From assembly GCA_049340005.1 (NCBI GenBank), contig JBMPIY010000003.1: DNA of 64,000 bases. The stretch is one strand, 5' to 3'. How positions within the stretch are numbered: the stretch's first letter is position 1; each line of letters begins with the position of its first letter. Origin of the DNA: CAXBDP01 sp963974465. GTDB lineage: Bacteria; Bacteroidota; Bacteroidia; Cytophagales; Cyclobacteriaceae. Made by a program: the position numbers and the translations under genes. Shown here piece after piece: positions 26,019 through 34,806 of this stretch. The notes under the pieces were generated by a model, which saw nothing but the letters and a program-made list of their open reading frames with translations, searched no databases and was not told the origin of the DNA.

Positions 26019-26792
26019 ATGCGCACCAAAATTATAGCCGGAAACTGGAAAATGAATAATGACTTCGACGCTGGATTGAAGCTGGCATCAGAAGTTTTTT
26101 ATATGGTAAATGATGAAATAATCGACCCGAATATCAAAGTGATAATGGCTCCTCCATATATTCATTTAGAAGCTCTAAGTCGAAGAAAACCTATCAACCG
26201 AAAGCTGGCAATTGCCGCACAAAATTGCAGTGAACATAGTCATGGTGCATATACAGGTGAGGTATCTGCCGGGATGATTAAATCTACAGGGGCGGAGTAT
26301 ATAATTATAGGTCACAGCGAACGGAGAGCCTATCACAATGAAAGTAGTGGGCAATTGGCCAATAAAGTGAATCAAGCTCTAGGGCAAGAACTTACACCCA
26401 TATTCTGCTGCGGAGAAGAATTATCCATCCGAGAAGCAAATACACATATAGAATTTGTGAAAAAGCAGATTGAAGAAGGGCTTTTTCATTTAGATGCTGA
26501 AAGCTTCAAACAAGTGGTAATTGCCTACGAACCTGTCTGGGCCATTGGCACTGGAAAAACAGCGAGCTCGGCACAAGCGCAGGAAATGCACGCCAATATT
26601 CGCGAGTGCATTGCCAAAAAATACGGTAAAGAAATAGCGGGAGGAATTTCCATACTTTATGGCGGCAGTTGCAATCCCGGCAATGCTGCAGAACTATTCG
26701 CACAAGCAGATGTAGATGGAGGGCTTATTGGCGGGGCTTCTCTCAAAAGCCGTGATTTTCTATCCATTGCCAAAGCCTTACAAAACTCATAA
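26019..26792 (+). CDS. tpiA: Triose-phosphate isomerase
   Basis: 257 residues. It interconverts dihydroxyacetone phosphate and glyceraldehyde-3-phosphate in glycolysis. All catalytic elements are visible: AGNWKMN with Asn and Lys (residues 8-14), IIGHSERR with the electrophilic His (about 97), YEPVWAIGTGKTAS with the catalytic Glu and loop 6 (about 170-183), and the phosphate-binding LYGGS and GGLIGGASL. It is followed at 29 bases by prmA, in the same orientation. Confidence 0.98.
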   Translation: MRTKIIAGNWKMNNDFDAGLKLASEVFYMVNDEIIDPNIKVIMAPPYIHLEALSRRKPINRKLAIAAQNCSEHSHGAYTGEVSAGMIKSTGAEYIIIGHSERRAYHNESSGQLANKVNQALGQELTPIFCCGEELSIREANTHIEFVKKQIEEGLFHLDAESFKQVVIAYEPVWAIGTGKTASSAQAQEMHANIRECIAKKYGKEIAGGISILYGGSCNPGNAAELFAQADVDGGLIGGASLKSRDFLSIAKALQNS

Positions 26793-26821
26793 TTCAAGAT
26801 TAGCCCATTTAATCAGCCTAT

Positions 26822-27649
26822 ATGTACACCGAACTTACCTGCGATTGCAAAGAAGAGTATAAAGAAATAATCATGGCTGAACTGGCCGAAATAGGCTTCG
26901 ATTCCTTTATGGACGATGAATTGGAAAGCTTCTTTTATGCCTATATCGAAACGGCAAATTATGATAAAAAAGCAGTAGAAGAGCTTTCACTTCGATACGC
27001 TCAGGCTGGTTTTGTATATACTTCCAAAGAAATAGCTAAGGAAAACTGGAACAGCGAATGGGAAAAAAACTATGATCCAATAGCTGTAGAAGATCAGGTT
27101 TTTATTCGTGCGCATTTCCATGAAGCGCAACCAAACTTCACACATGAAATTGTAATTACACCCAAAATGTCTTTCGGCACAGGGCACCATGCAACCACCT
27201 GGCAAATGGTGAAATTGCAATTGGATATCGACCACAAAGACAAAAGTGTACTAGATGTTGGCTGCGGAACGGGAATATTATCGATTATGGCGGCCAAATT
27301 AGGCGCTACGAAGGTTCGCGGCTTCGATATTGAAGAATGGGCCATTGAGAACAGTATTGAAAACGCAGAGAATAATGGCTTTCCAAGTATTCAATTCGAA
27401 ATTGGGACTATGGAATCGCTAAATATTGATGGCATATACGACATCATTTTGGCAAATATCAATAAGCATGTACTCACCGCAGAAATACCAAGCTATGTGG
27501 ATCATTTGAAGGCGGGAGGATATTTGTTGCTAAGTGGCATTTATGAGCATGATATTGCCGATATCGAAGCCATTTGCCATTCGGTGGGCTTGACCAAAGA
27601 GCAGCAAATTGTGAAAACCAATTGGGCGGCTTTGGTCTTTCGTAAATAA
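26822..27649 (+). CDS. prmA: Ribosomal protein L11 methyltransferase
   Basis: 275 residues. It is a SAM-dependent methyltransferase acting on ribosomal protein L11. It has an N-terminal substrate-binding ferredoxin-like domain (about 1-95), then PKMSFGTGHHATT (about 117-130) and motif I VLDVGCGTGILSI (about 140-152). The post-I acidic residue lies in GFDIEEWAI, and motif IV is ILANINKHVL (about 212), where many bacterial PrmA have NPPF or NILA. It is co-directional with tpiA. Confidence 0.93.
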   Translation: MYTELTCDCKEEYKEIIMAELAEIGFDSFMDDELESFFYAYIETANYDKKAVEELSLRYAQAGFVYTSKEIAKENWNSEWEKNYDPIAVEDQVFIRAHFHEAQPNFTHEIVITPKMSFGTGHHATTWQMVKLQLDIDHKDKSVLDVGCGTGILSIMAAKLGATKVRGFDIEEWAIENSIENAENNGFPSIQFEIGTMESLNIDGIYDIILANINKHVLTAEIPSYVDHLKAGGYLLLSGIYEHDIADIEAICHSVGLTKEQQIVKTNWAALVFRK

Positions 27650-27741
27650 TTGACAGATAATAATATCCTTGTCAGGATTAAGGTTGAATTGAAACCACTT
27701 ACCTATCATTTGTCGTTGTGAGTTTGACTATCTTAGGTAAT

Positions 27742-30700
27742 ATGTCAAAAAGGATTTTCATAACGGTTTTATGCTCCCTCTTACTATCATTTTCTGGTTT
27801 CACTCAAGAAATCAAATTTGAGATAGTAGAAGGAGATACGGTATTTCTACCTCGTTTTGAATCCGAAAGAGATTCCTTATTCTTCTATTTTCCTGAGACA
27901 TTTTCCCGCTTCATGGGCATGGCTCAACATCCCGCAGCAAGCCAAGCGGCTCGCGATCTCAATCGCCACTGGGATGCAGAGTTTGGAAAATTTACAGACG
28001 AGCAAAAGGAAATTCTCTTTGATATGACCTATTTAGCATGGAGCAAAAACTTCGAAGCTGCACCGGATTTGAGTGGATTTTTCAATCTCTTTTCAAGAAT
28101 TCTTGATGAAGAATTTATCACCGAAGAACAGAGAGAAAATTTACTTTCCGTATCCTCCCGCCTTATTCAGCATAGCGATAGATACAAATGGAATCAATTT
28201 ATCAATAGAGTTACTTCCTTTTTAGACGAACACGCACTCTTTTCTAGCACAGCAAATAGTCTTTACGTTTTTGAGCCGGAATTTACCATCCAATGGCAGG
28301 ATGCAGGAATTGCCATGCTCGAACGTGATTTTGAAACCAATCCGCGCAATTTGCCCAACATTAAAAGTTGGACTGAGGAAAAACAAAAACTTTTAGGTGC
28401 AGCTGGCTCTCCAGTGATTAAAATCTTGCCAACCGATATGCTGATTGTGAAAGGCCAAGATTCTCTTCAAATATCAGAAACGGAAGGTACTTGGTATATT
28501 TTGGAAGATCTCTGGCATGGCAAAAATGGCGCTATTGACTGGCAAATAGCCGGCTATGAGCCTGAAATGGTTGTGAGCGAATTGATTACCTATGCTATGC
28601 GTACCAATTATCCGGAAATAATTGCTGAGAATACGCTCCTTCACTATCCTGAAAAATTACCGAAGACCGTGGAGGGTTCCTTTGTTTTCAGAACACTACG
28701 AACTCCAGAAGGCAGATTAGATTATCCACGATTTACCAGCTATGCAGATGACATCGAACTGATTATCCGCGCAGAAACAGATTTTATATATCGTGGTGGA
28801 ATTGCCCTCAAAGCAAAGGAATTAAAAAGTAGCCTAGAGCCGGGTGAAAATGCAGAAGTGCTCATTTTTCGAGGTGCGGAATTAAGATTAAGAGCAACTT
28901 TGGGGGATGTAGTTTTCGAGGACTCTTTAGTCAATTCAACTAGTGGTAGAATGGTGATTTACCACTCTGGAGATTCTATTTATCATAACTCCATTCAGTT
29001 TCGCTACAAGCCATATCATTCTGAACTTACACTTGTAAAAGATCGCTCGGCATTCCAGCATTCGCCATTTGTTTCAAGCCATTTCAAAGTGGATGTTTTT
29101 GCTGATATGCTAAAGTGGAATACTGCTGAAGACAAGATTCATTTTCAAATATTGAGCGGGCGAGATGTAGTCCCAGCTGTAATCGAATCTCATGATTATT
29201 TTGATATAGCTACCTATAATAATCTAGGTGAGTTTTATCAATTCAATCCCTTGTTGGTAGCTGTTGGTCATGCTAGGGAAATCAACAATGCCACCGTTTC
29301 CATTTACGATCTAATTGCTAAAACTGGCCGAAGCAAAGAAGTAATCCACAATGCTATGATGAATTTGGCTACGGCCAACTTTGTAGAATATGACACTGAA
29401 CTTGAACGAATCACTATTCTGCGCAAAGGTTTCCACTATGTCCTTTCTAGCCGACAACAAAAGGATTTTGATCGGATTTTGATCAAATCTATCACCAATG
29501 CAGGCTCAAATGTGATTCTGAATATTGGCACCAATGCAATGGATATTAATGGAGTTGAGAAGTTCTTTATCAGTGAGCAAAAGGGCATTTTCATCAAACC
29601 AAAGAACCAATCAGTATCAATTGCGGGCAATCGTGATATAGAATTCGATGGCGCCATGAATGCAGGGAACTATGAATTCAATGGCGAGGGAATCAAATTT
29701 AGCTACGATGAATTCAAAGTAGATTTACCTAAAATTGATTCTATAAACCTAACCGTAGCACAAGCACAAAATCCGAACGACTCAATTCCAGGACCGAAAA
29801 CTGCGAGGGTAAATAATCAGCTAAGGCAGACTTCTGGCTCAATAATATTGGATAATCCCAAAAACAAGTCTGCCAGAAGTGGGTCGCCAGAATTTCCAGC
29901 TTTCTCGTCTGACGAAGGTTCTGTCATATACTTTTCTAATCCCGAGGTGCTCGGTGGCGCCTATGACGAAAGCATATATTTCGAAGTGCCTCCTTTCCGC
30001 ATCGATAGTGCAAATAGCACTGATGCAAGTAATATGAAATTCGATGGCAGATTTATTGGTGGCAATATCATCGAAGATTTTGACGTAACTGTGGCTGTGC
30101 AGGCAGATAAATCTTTTGGCTTTATAAAAGATCTTGGTGCTGAAGGTTTAGCAATTTTCAATGGCAAAGCCAAAGTACTTGATCAGCTGAAAATGAGTAG
30201 TCTAGGTTTACAATCTGCTGGCAAAATGGATATATTCAATGGTGTGATGGCCTCCGATACATTCACAATCTTTATGGATTCAGTGATTGCCAACAACGTA
30301 AATTTCGATTTACCTTCTTATAAAAATGATGGTTTCTCTATTCCTGCAATAAAAGGATTGACCCAAAAAATGCTTTGGAATACAAGTGGAGATACATTGA
30401 GTATGGCAACAGATTCACTCAATTCCTTTTCGCTATTTGCTGATAAGGTGCAATTTGAAGGTGAAGTGGATATTACCAATCGTGGAACTTTTGCGGGAGG
30501 ATTTTTGAAGATATCAGAAGGTGAAATTCTCTCAAGCTCTATGAGTATGGGTAGCGATTTTATCCGTGCTGATAGCGCTTCATTAGTGATAAATTCTGAT
30601 GAAATAGATTTTCCACTTATGCGAGGAAACAACCTACAAGCTACTTTCCAAAATGGGAATAATGAGGTTGTTTTAAAACCAATGAATGGGATCTCAGAAA

Positions 30701-32424
30701 TATTGGATTTCCCATTTACAGAAATGAAAACAGAAATGTCGGAAGCTGTATGGAATATTGATGACAATACAATTGATATTAAAAGTCCACTTGGCTTAGA
30801 TGGAACCTCCCGCTTTGTTGCCTCACGTGCGGATGGTGATGATTTAGTAATTGATGCTGCTGGAGCCATTTATGACTTGAATACCAAGAAGATCCTTATT
30901 AGCGGAATAGCCAAAATACCTGTAGCAGATGCTTTTTTGATTCCTGAAGGCGGACTACTTTCCGTTGGTGATGGAGCAGATATCCGTACGTTCAAAAATG
31001 CCACCTTACTTCTTGATACTATTAACGAGTACCATAAAATCGTAAATGCAGATGTTACCATTCTTTCAAAAACCCGATTTGATGGTTCGGGATTTTATGA
31101 ATATAAAAATGAAACTGGCAAAACTTTCAACATTAGATTCGACAATTTCGAATGGCGTAGCCAAAAGGATCAAAGAGGGGATCCTTCATTCTCTTACACC
31201 TTTGGCGCAGGCTATGTGAATGAAAAAGATGCCATGGAAATATCGCCGAAGGTTTTCTACAAAGGTGATGTGTTTATGTATGCATTCAAACCAGCCTTGG
31301 AAATGGACGGCTTCATCAAACTCGATTTGCAAACCTTCCCAGATAATAAGTCATGGATTGAGTATAAGTCGGATGGAGAAATGGCGGGAATTCAGATTGA
31401 TCTTGATAAAAGCGTAACAGAATTTGGTACGCCCGTTTCCGCCGGCTTACATTTCGGGTTATCCAATATGTACGGCACTTTCATATCAGATAAGAAGGAT
31501 CAGTTCGACCATGATTTGTTTAAGCCTAAAGGCCAAATGAGTTTTGATACCAAAACCAATGAATATGTCATTCGAGACGAAATGGCCTTTAACTCGATGG
31601 CATTAGCACAAACCTATTTTGCATTAAATGACCAAACAGCAGATATCCGCTGGGAAGGCCTCCATAACTTCACTGAAAAGGCCACTCCTATAAGTGTAAT
31701 AGGCGCCGGAAAAGGAAAAGGAAATCTGAAAAATAATGAATACGAGCTGGAAGCTATGCTGCACCTCAACCTAAAAACACCAAAGACACTTTTGGATACT
31801 TTGGGCTTTGCGTTCAAGAGTGTGACTGAGTCGCAAGGATTACCTCCCGCTCTTTTGGATAGGACGGGTATATCTTACCAAGTGGCGCATCTTATTGGAG
31901 AGGTGGCAGCCAATAAATGGGAGCAAGGTTCTATTTTACAAGCTACTCCACTTTATGATGCTTCAGAGAAAATTGCTAGCGGAATGGTGCTCTCCAATGT
32001 GGAATTACGCTGGTCAGCGGATAAAAAGGCCTTTTACAGCTCCGGCCCAGTTGGTATTTCCCATTTCAATAGGCGTGAAATCAATGCTGAAGCTGAGGCT
32101 TATATTGAAATCAAAAAATCTGGATTTGGCGACATTGTAAATGTCTTAGTGCGATTGACTAATAATACTTGGGCATATTTCCGATTGGAGGACAATAGCT
32201 TGGTGGTGTATTCCTCTATACAAACTACCAATGAATATCTAGAGCATAATAGCAATTTGTATTCAGCAGCAGCGGGTGAACTAATATTTCAGCCAGGTGA
32301 GCTGAGAGATGCTAAAGCTTTTGTTGAATACTTTTTCAAAACTTATCGTGGTGGTGAAGAGCTGCCCACTTTGGATATGGATACCGCTGCCATCAAATCC
32401 GAAAAGAAGAAGAGTGGGTTTTGA
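27742..32424 (+). CDS. Very large exported beta-rich protein of unknown function
   Basis: About 1560 residues from the ATG at 27742. The frame is also open to a GTG at 27718, but 27742 begins a normal signal peptide ending near SGFTQ. A helical N-terminal third (about 25-260) is followed by a long beta-rich region in which short strands recur with FDG, ANNV and NIDD-type turns, as in beta-helix or autotransporter-like passengers. I see no transmembrane barrel, OmpA or type IX C-terminal signal; the last residues are Lys-rich (EKKKSGF). I do not recognise the family. It is intact, isolated, and contains four octamers. Confidence 0.85.
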   Translation: MSKRIFITVLCSLLLSFSGFTQEIKFEIVEGDTVFLPRFESERDSLFFYFPETFSRFMGMAQHPAASQAARDLNRHWDAEFGKFTDEQKEILFDMTYLAWSKNFEAAPDLSGFFNLFSRILDEEFITEEQRENLLSVSSRLIQHSDRYKWNQFINRVTSFLDEHALFSSTANSLYVFEPEFTIQWQDAGIAMLERDFETNPRNLPNIKSWTEEKQKLLGAAGSPVIKILPTDMLIVKGQDSLQISETEGTWYILEDLWHGKNGAIDWQIAGYEPEMVVSELITYAMRTNYPEIIAENTLLHYPEKLPKTVEGSFVFRTLRTPEGRLDYPRFTSYADDIELIIRAETDFIYRGGIALKAKELKSSLEPGENAEVLIFRGAELRLRATLGDVVFEDSLVNSTSGRMVIYHSGDSIYHNSIQFRYKPYHSELTLVKDRSAFQHSPFVSSHFKVDVFADMLKWNTAEDKIHFQILSGRDVVPAVIESHDYFDIATYNNLGEFYQFNPLLVAVGHAREINNATVSIYDLIAKTGRSKEVIHNAMMNLATANFVEYDTELERITILRKGFHYVLSSRQQKDFDRILIKSITNAGSNVILNIGTNAMDINGVEKFFISEQKGIFIKPKNQSVSIAGNRDIEFDGAMNAGNYEFNGEGIKFSYDEFKVDLPKIDSINLTVAQAQNPNDSIPGPKTARVNNQLRQTSGSIILDNPKNKSARSGSPEFPAFSSDEGSVIYFSNPEVLGGAYDESIYFEVPPFRIDSANSTDASNMKFDGRFIGGNIIEDFDVTVAVQADKSFGFIKDLGAEGLAIFNGKAKVLDQLKMSSLGLQSAGKMDIFNGVMASDTFTIFMDSVIANNVNFDLPSYKNDGFSIPAIKGLTQKMLWNTSGDTLSMATDSLNSFSLFADKVQFEGEVDITNRGTFAGGFLKISEGEILSSSMSMGSDFIRADSASLVINSDEIDFPLMRGNNLQATFQNGNNEVVLKPMNGISEILDFPFTEMKTEMSEAVWNIDDNTIDIKSPLGLDGTSRFVASRADGDDLVIDAAGAIYDLNTKKILISGIAKIPVADAFLIPEGGLLSVGDGADIRTFKNATLLLDTINEYHKIVNADVTILSKTRFDGSGFYEYKNETGKTFNIRFDNFEWRSQKDQRGDPSFSYTFGAGYVNEKDAMEISPKVFYKGDVFMYAFKPALEMDGFIKLDLQTFPDNKSWIEYKSDGEMAGIQIDLDKSVTEFGTPVSAGLHFGLSNMYGTFISDKKDQFDHDLFKPKGQMSFDTKTNEYVIRDEMAFNSMALAQTYFALNDQTADIRWEGLHNFTEKATPISVIGAGKGKGNLKNNEYELEAMLHLNLKTPKTLLDTLGFAFKSVTESQGLPPALLDRTGISYQVAHLIGEVAANKWEQGSILQATPLYDASEKIASGMVLSNVELRWSADKKAFYSSGPVGISHFNRREINAEAEAYIEIKKSGFGDIVNVLVRLTNNTWAYFRLEDNSLVVYSSIQTTNEYLEHNSNLYSAAAGELIFQPGELRDAKAFVEYFFKTYRGGEELPTLDMDTAAIKSEKKKSGF

Positions 32425-32751
32425 TTGATCGTGAGGAAAAGTCTGAAGCTGAATTTACAGAATTAGAAAATTTGCAAAATTGAAAAGGGCAAACTATACT
32501 CCCGAATTACCTAACAATGGAATAGCTTTCTAATATTTCCTTATCCTTATATTAATTAAATTGATAGAATTTTTGATTTTATGTAAAATATAAACTCATT
32601 CTGGTAATTCGTAAACTCCAACCTCTGGTCGGCATGATTTCCGGCAATTTAAAAATGAAAACCAACAATCCTCGCGCCACCTCTATCCTCCCACAATATT
32701 GATTGAGGGTTCCAATTAACTTATCTTTGTATTCTTCGTTGAAAAATTCTT
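32425..32751. other. Intergenic stretch between the 1560-residue protein gene and plsY
   Basis: AT-rich sequence of 327 bases without a convincing gene. It contains the plsY promoter (32699-32729) and one of the few single-mismatch octamers, CCTCCCAC at 32687, which is possibly a decayed copy. Nothing else is recognisable. Confidence 0.6.
32699..32729 (+). promoter_or_regulatory. Promoter TTG-N20-TATCTTTG for plsY
   Basis: TTG at 32699-32701, a 20-base spacer and TATCTTTG at 32722-32729 match the Bacteroidota consensus. The start site would be near 32735, about 17 bases before the ATG. Confidence 0.72.
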
Positions 32752-33384
32752 ATGCTTATATATATTTTTTGTGTTTTAGCTGCATACTTATTAGGCTCTA
32801 TTCCAACATCCGTTTGGGTAGGCCGTATTTGGTTTGGTTTGGATATTCGAGAGCATGGTAGTGGCAATGCCGGTGCTACGAATACATTCCGCGTTTTAGG
32901 CAAAAAAGCAGGCATTTTTGTGATGCTGGTAGATATACTCAAAGGCTTGCTCGCAGCCACAGTTGCCTTAATTTTACTGAGACAAGGTATTATCGAAAGC
33001 GAAATGCTCATTTTGTGGAAACTAATTTTAGGTATTATTGCTATTATTGGACATATATTACCTGTATTTGCAGGCTTTAGAGGCGGTAAAGGTGTAGCAA
33101 CTTTAGCAGGAATGATGATGGGCGTGCAATGGGAAATTACACTCATTTGCGTATTTATATTCCTTATTACACTTTTACTCAGCAATTACGTTTCGCTTAG
33201 CTCAATGGTGGCAAGTTTGAGTTTTCCACTACTTGTGGTGCTTGTTCCCGGCTTTCAGCAGGACAATCTAATACTACCTATATTTGGTTTTGCTTTATTT
33301 GTTGCGGTAGTTTTTACCCACAGAAAGAATATAAAACGCCTCATTCGAGGTGATGAAAATAAAACATATCTAATCAAAAAATAG
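32752..33384 (+). CDS. plsY: Acyl-phosphate:glycerol-3-phosphate acyltransferase PlsY
   Basis: 210 residues, an integral inner-membrane enzyme (about five to six helices) that transfers an acyl group from acyl-phosphate to glycerol-3-phosphate, the first step of phospholipid synthesis. The three known loops are visible: GSIPTSVWVGR (about 17), REHGSGNAGATNTFRVLG (about 34-51) and the glycine-rich FAGFRGGKGVATLAG (about 103-117). A basic tail of about 20 residues follows the last helix. It is followed at 8 bases by the M20 peptidase gene. Confidence 0.96.
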   Translation: MLIYIFCVLAAYLLGSIPTSVWVGRIWFGLDIREHGSGNAGATNTFRVLGKKAGIFVMLVDILKGLLAATVALILLRQGIIESEMLILWKLILGIIAIIGHILPVFAGFRGGKGVATLAGMMMGVQWEITLICVFIFLITLLLSNYVSLSSMVASLSFPLLVVLVPGFQQDNLILPIFGFALFVAVVFTHRKNIKRLIRGDENKTYLIKK

Positions 33385-33392
33385 CTTTTCAC

Positions 33393-34766
33393 ATGTCGGA
33401 TCAAATCAAAAATTATATAGAAAGCAATCAAGACCGCTTTTTGGATGAACTTTTCGAATTGCTCAGAATTCCTTCTGTAAGTGCCGATGGCGCCTACAAA
33501 AATGACGTCATAAGAGCTGCTAAATTTGTAGAAAAAAGTTTATTGAAAGCCGGTGTAGATCATGTGGAAATATGTGAAACGGCTGGTTTTCCGATAGTAT
33601 ATGGTGAAAAAATAGTGGATCCTAACTTGCCAACCGTACTTGTATATGGCCACTATGATGTGCAACCTGCCGATCCACTTCACTTATGGGATACACCAGC
33701 ATTTGAGCCTGAAATCCGAAATGGAAAAATCTTCGCTCGTGGCGCATGCGACGACAAAGGGCAGTTTTATATTCACATAAAAGCCTTTGAAACACTCTTG
33801 AAAAATGGCGGCCTTCCTTGCAATGTTAAGTTTATGATCGAAGGCGAGGAAGAAGTTGGCTCAAATAATCTCAACATATTTGTCAAAGAGAATAAAGAAA
33901 AGCTCAAAGCAGATGTAATTCTGATTTCTGACACGAGTATTTTTGCTATTGATTGCCCGTCGATTACAGTTGGCTTGCGCGGAATGAGTTACATCGAAGT
34001 AGAAGTTACTGGCCCAAATCGCGACCTTCATTCAGGTGTATATGGTGGCGCTGTGGCCAATCCAATCAATGTATTGGCTAGAATGATTGCCAGCTTGCAA
34101 GATGATGATAAGCGAATTACAATCCCAGGCTTTTACGACAAAGTAGTAGAGCTAACCAAAAGCGAAAGAGCGGCTCTCAATGCTGCACCAAGGGATGAAG
34201 AAGCCTACAAAAAAGAATTGAACGTAACTGCACTGGAAGGTGAAGCAGGCTATACAACACTAGAAAGAACCGGCGTAAGACCAACTTTGGATGTTAATGG
34301 CATTTGGGGCGGATATATCGGCGAAGGTGCCAAAACGGTTTTGCCATCGAAAGCGCATGCTAAAATTTCAATGAGATTGGTACCAAACCAAAGTCCAGAA
34401 GAGATTACAGAATTATTTATCAAGCATTTTAATGCCATTGCGCCTGATAGTGTAAAGGTAAAAGTCACTCCTCATCATGGTGGTGAACCCGCAGTAGTTT
34501 CTACCGATTCTAATGCTTACCGTGCGGCAAGTGCGGCATTTGCTGAGGCTTGGGGCAAAGAGCCAATTCCTACTAGAGAGGGTGGCAGCATTCCAATCGT
34601 TGCCTTATTCCAGCAGGAATTGGGACTCGATTCAATCCTGATGGGCTTTGGTTTAGACTCTGACGCAATACATTCACCAAATGAAAATTTTGGAGTGTAT
34701 AATTTTGTGAAAGGAATTGAAACGGTAGCTTTATTCCACAAGCGATTTGCTGAAATGAATAAGTAA
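33393..34766 (+). CDS. M20-family dipeptidase
   Basis: 457 residues. It is a zinc metallopeptidase of the M20A dipeptidase group with metal-binding VYGHYDVQPAD (His about 87), RGACDDKGQ (bridging Asp) and the catalytic base in EGEEEVGS (about 150). A lid/dimerisation domain (about 200-350) precedes the distal metal ligands. It probably cleaves dipeptides in the cytoplasm, since no signal peptide is present. It is probably transcribed with plsY. Confidence 0.92.
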   Translation: MSDQIKNYIESNQDRFLDELFELLRIPSVSADGAYKNDVIRAAKFVEKSLLKAGVDHVEICETAGFPIVYGEKIVDPNLPTVLVYGHYDVQPADPLHLWDTPAFEPEIRNGKIFARGACDDKGQFYIHIKAFETLLKNGGLPCNVKFMIEGEEEVGSNNLNIFVKENKEKLKADVILISDTSIFAIDCPSITVGLRGMSYIEVEVTGPNRDLHSGVYGGAVANPINVLARMIASLQDDDKRITIPGFYDKVVELTKSERAALNAAPRDEEAYKKELNVTALEGEAGYTTLERTGVRPTLDVNGIWGGYIGEGAKTVLPSKAHAKISMRLVPNQSPEEITELFIKHFNAIAPDSVKVKVTPHHGGEPAVVSTDSNAYRAASAAFAEAWGKEPIPTREGGSIPIVALFQQELGLDSILMGFGLDSDAIHSPNENFGVYNFVKGIETVALFHKRFAEMNK

Positions 34767-34806
34767 TTCTCCGAACTTTTTCTTCCATAAATCCATTTAT
34801 CTCAAT

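Noticed and set aside
30318..30869. Minus-strand frame of 183 residues in the large exported protein gene
   Set aside because: Its Ser/Pro/Ile-rich composition mirrors the coding strand, with no recognisable motif and no promoter.
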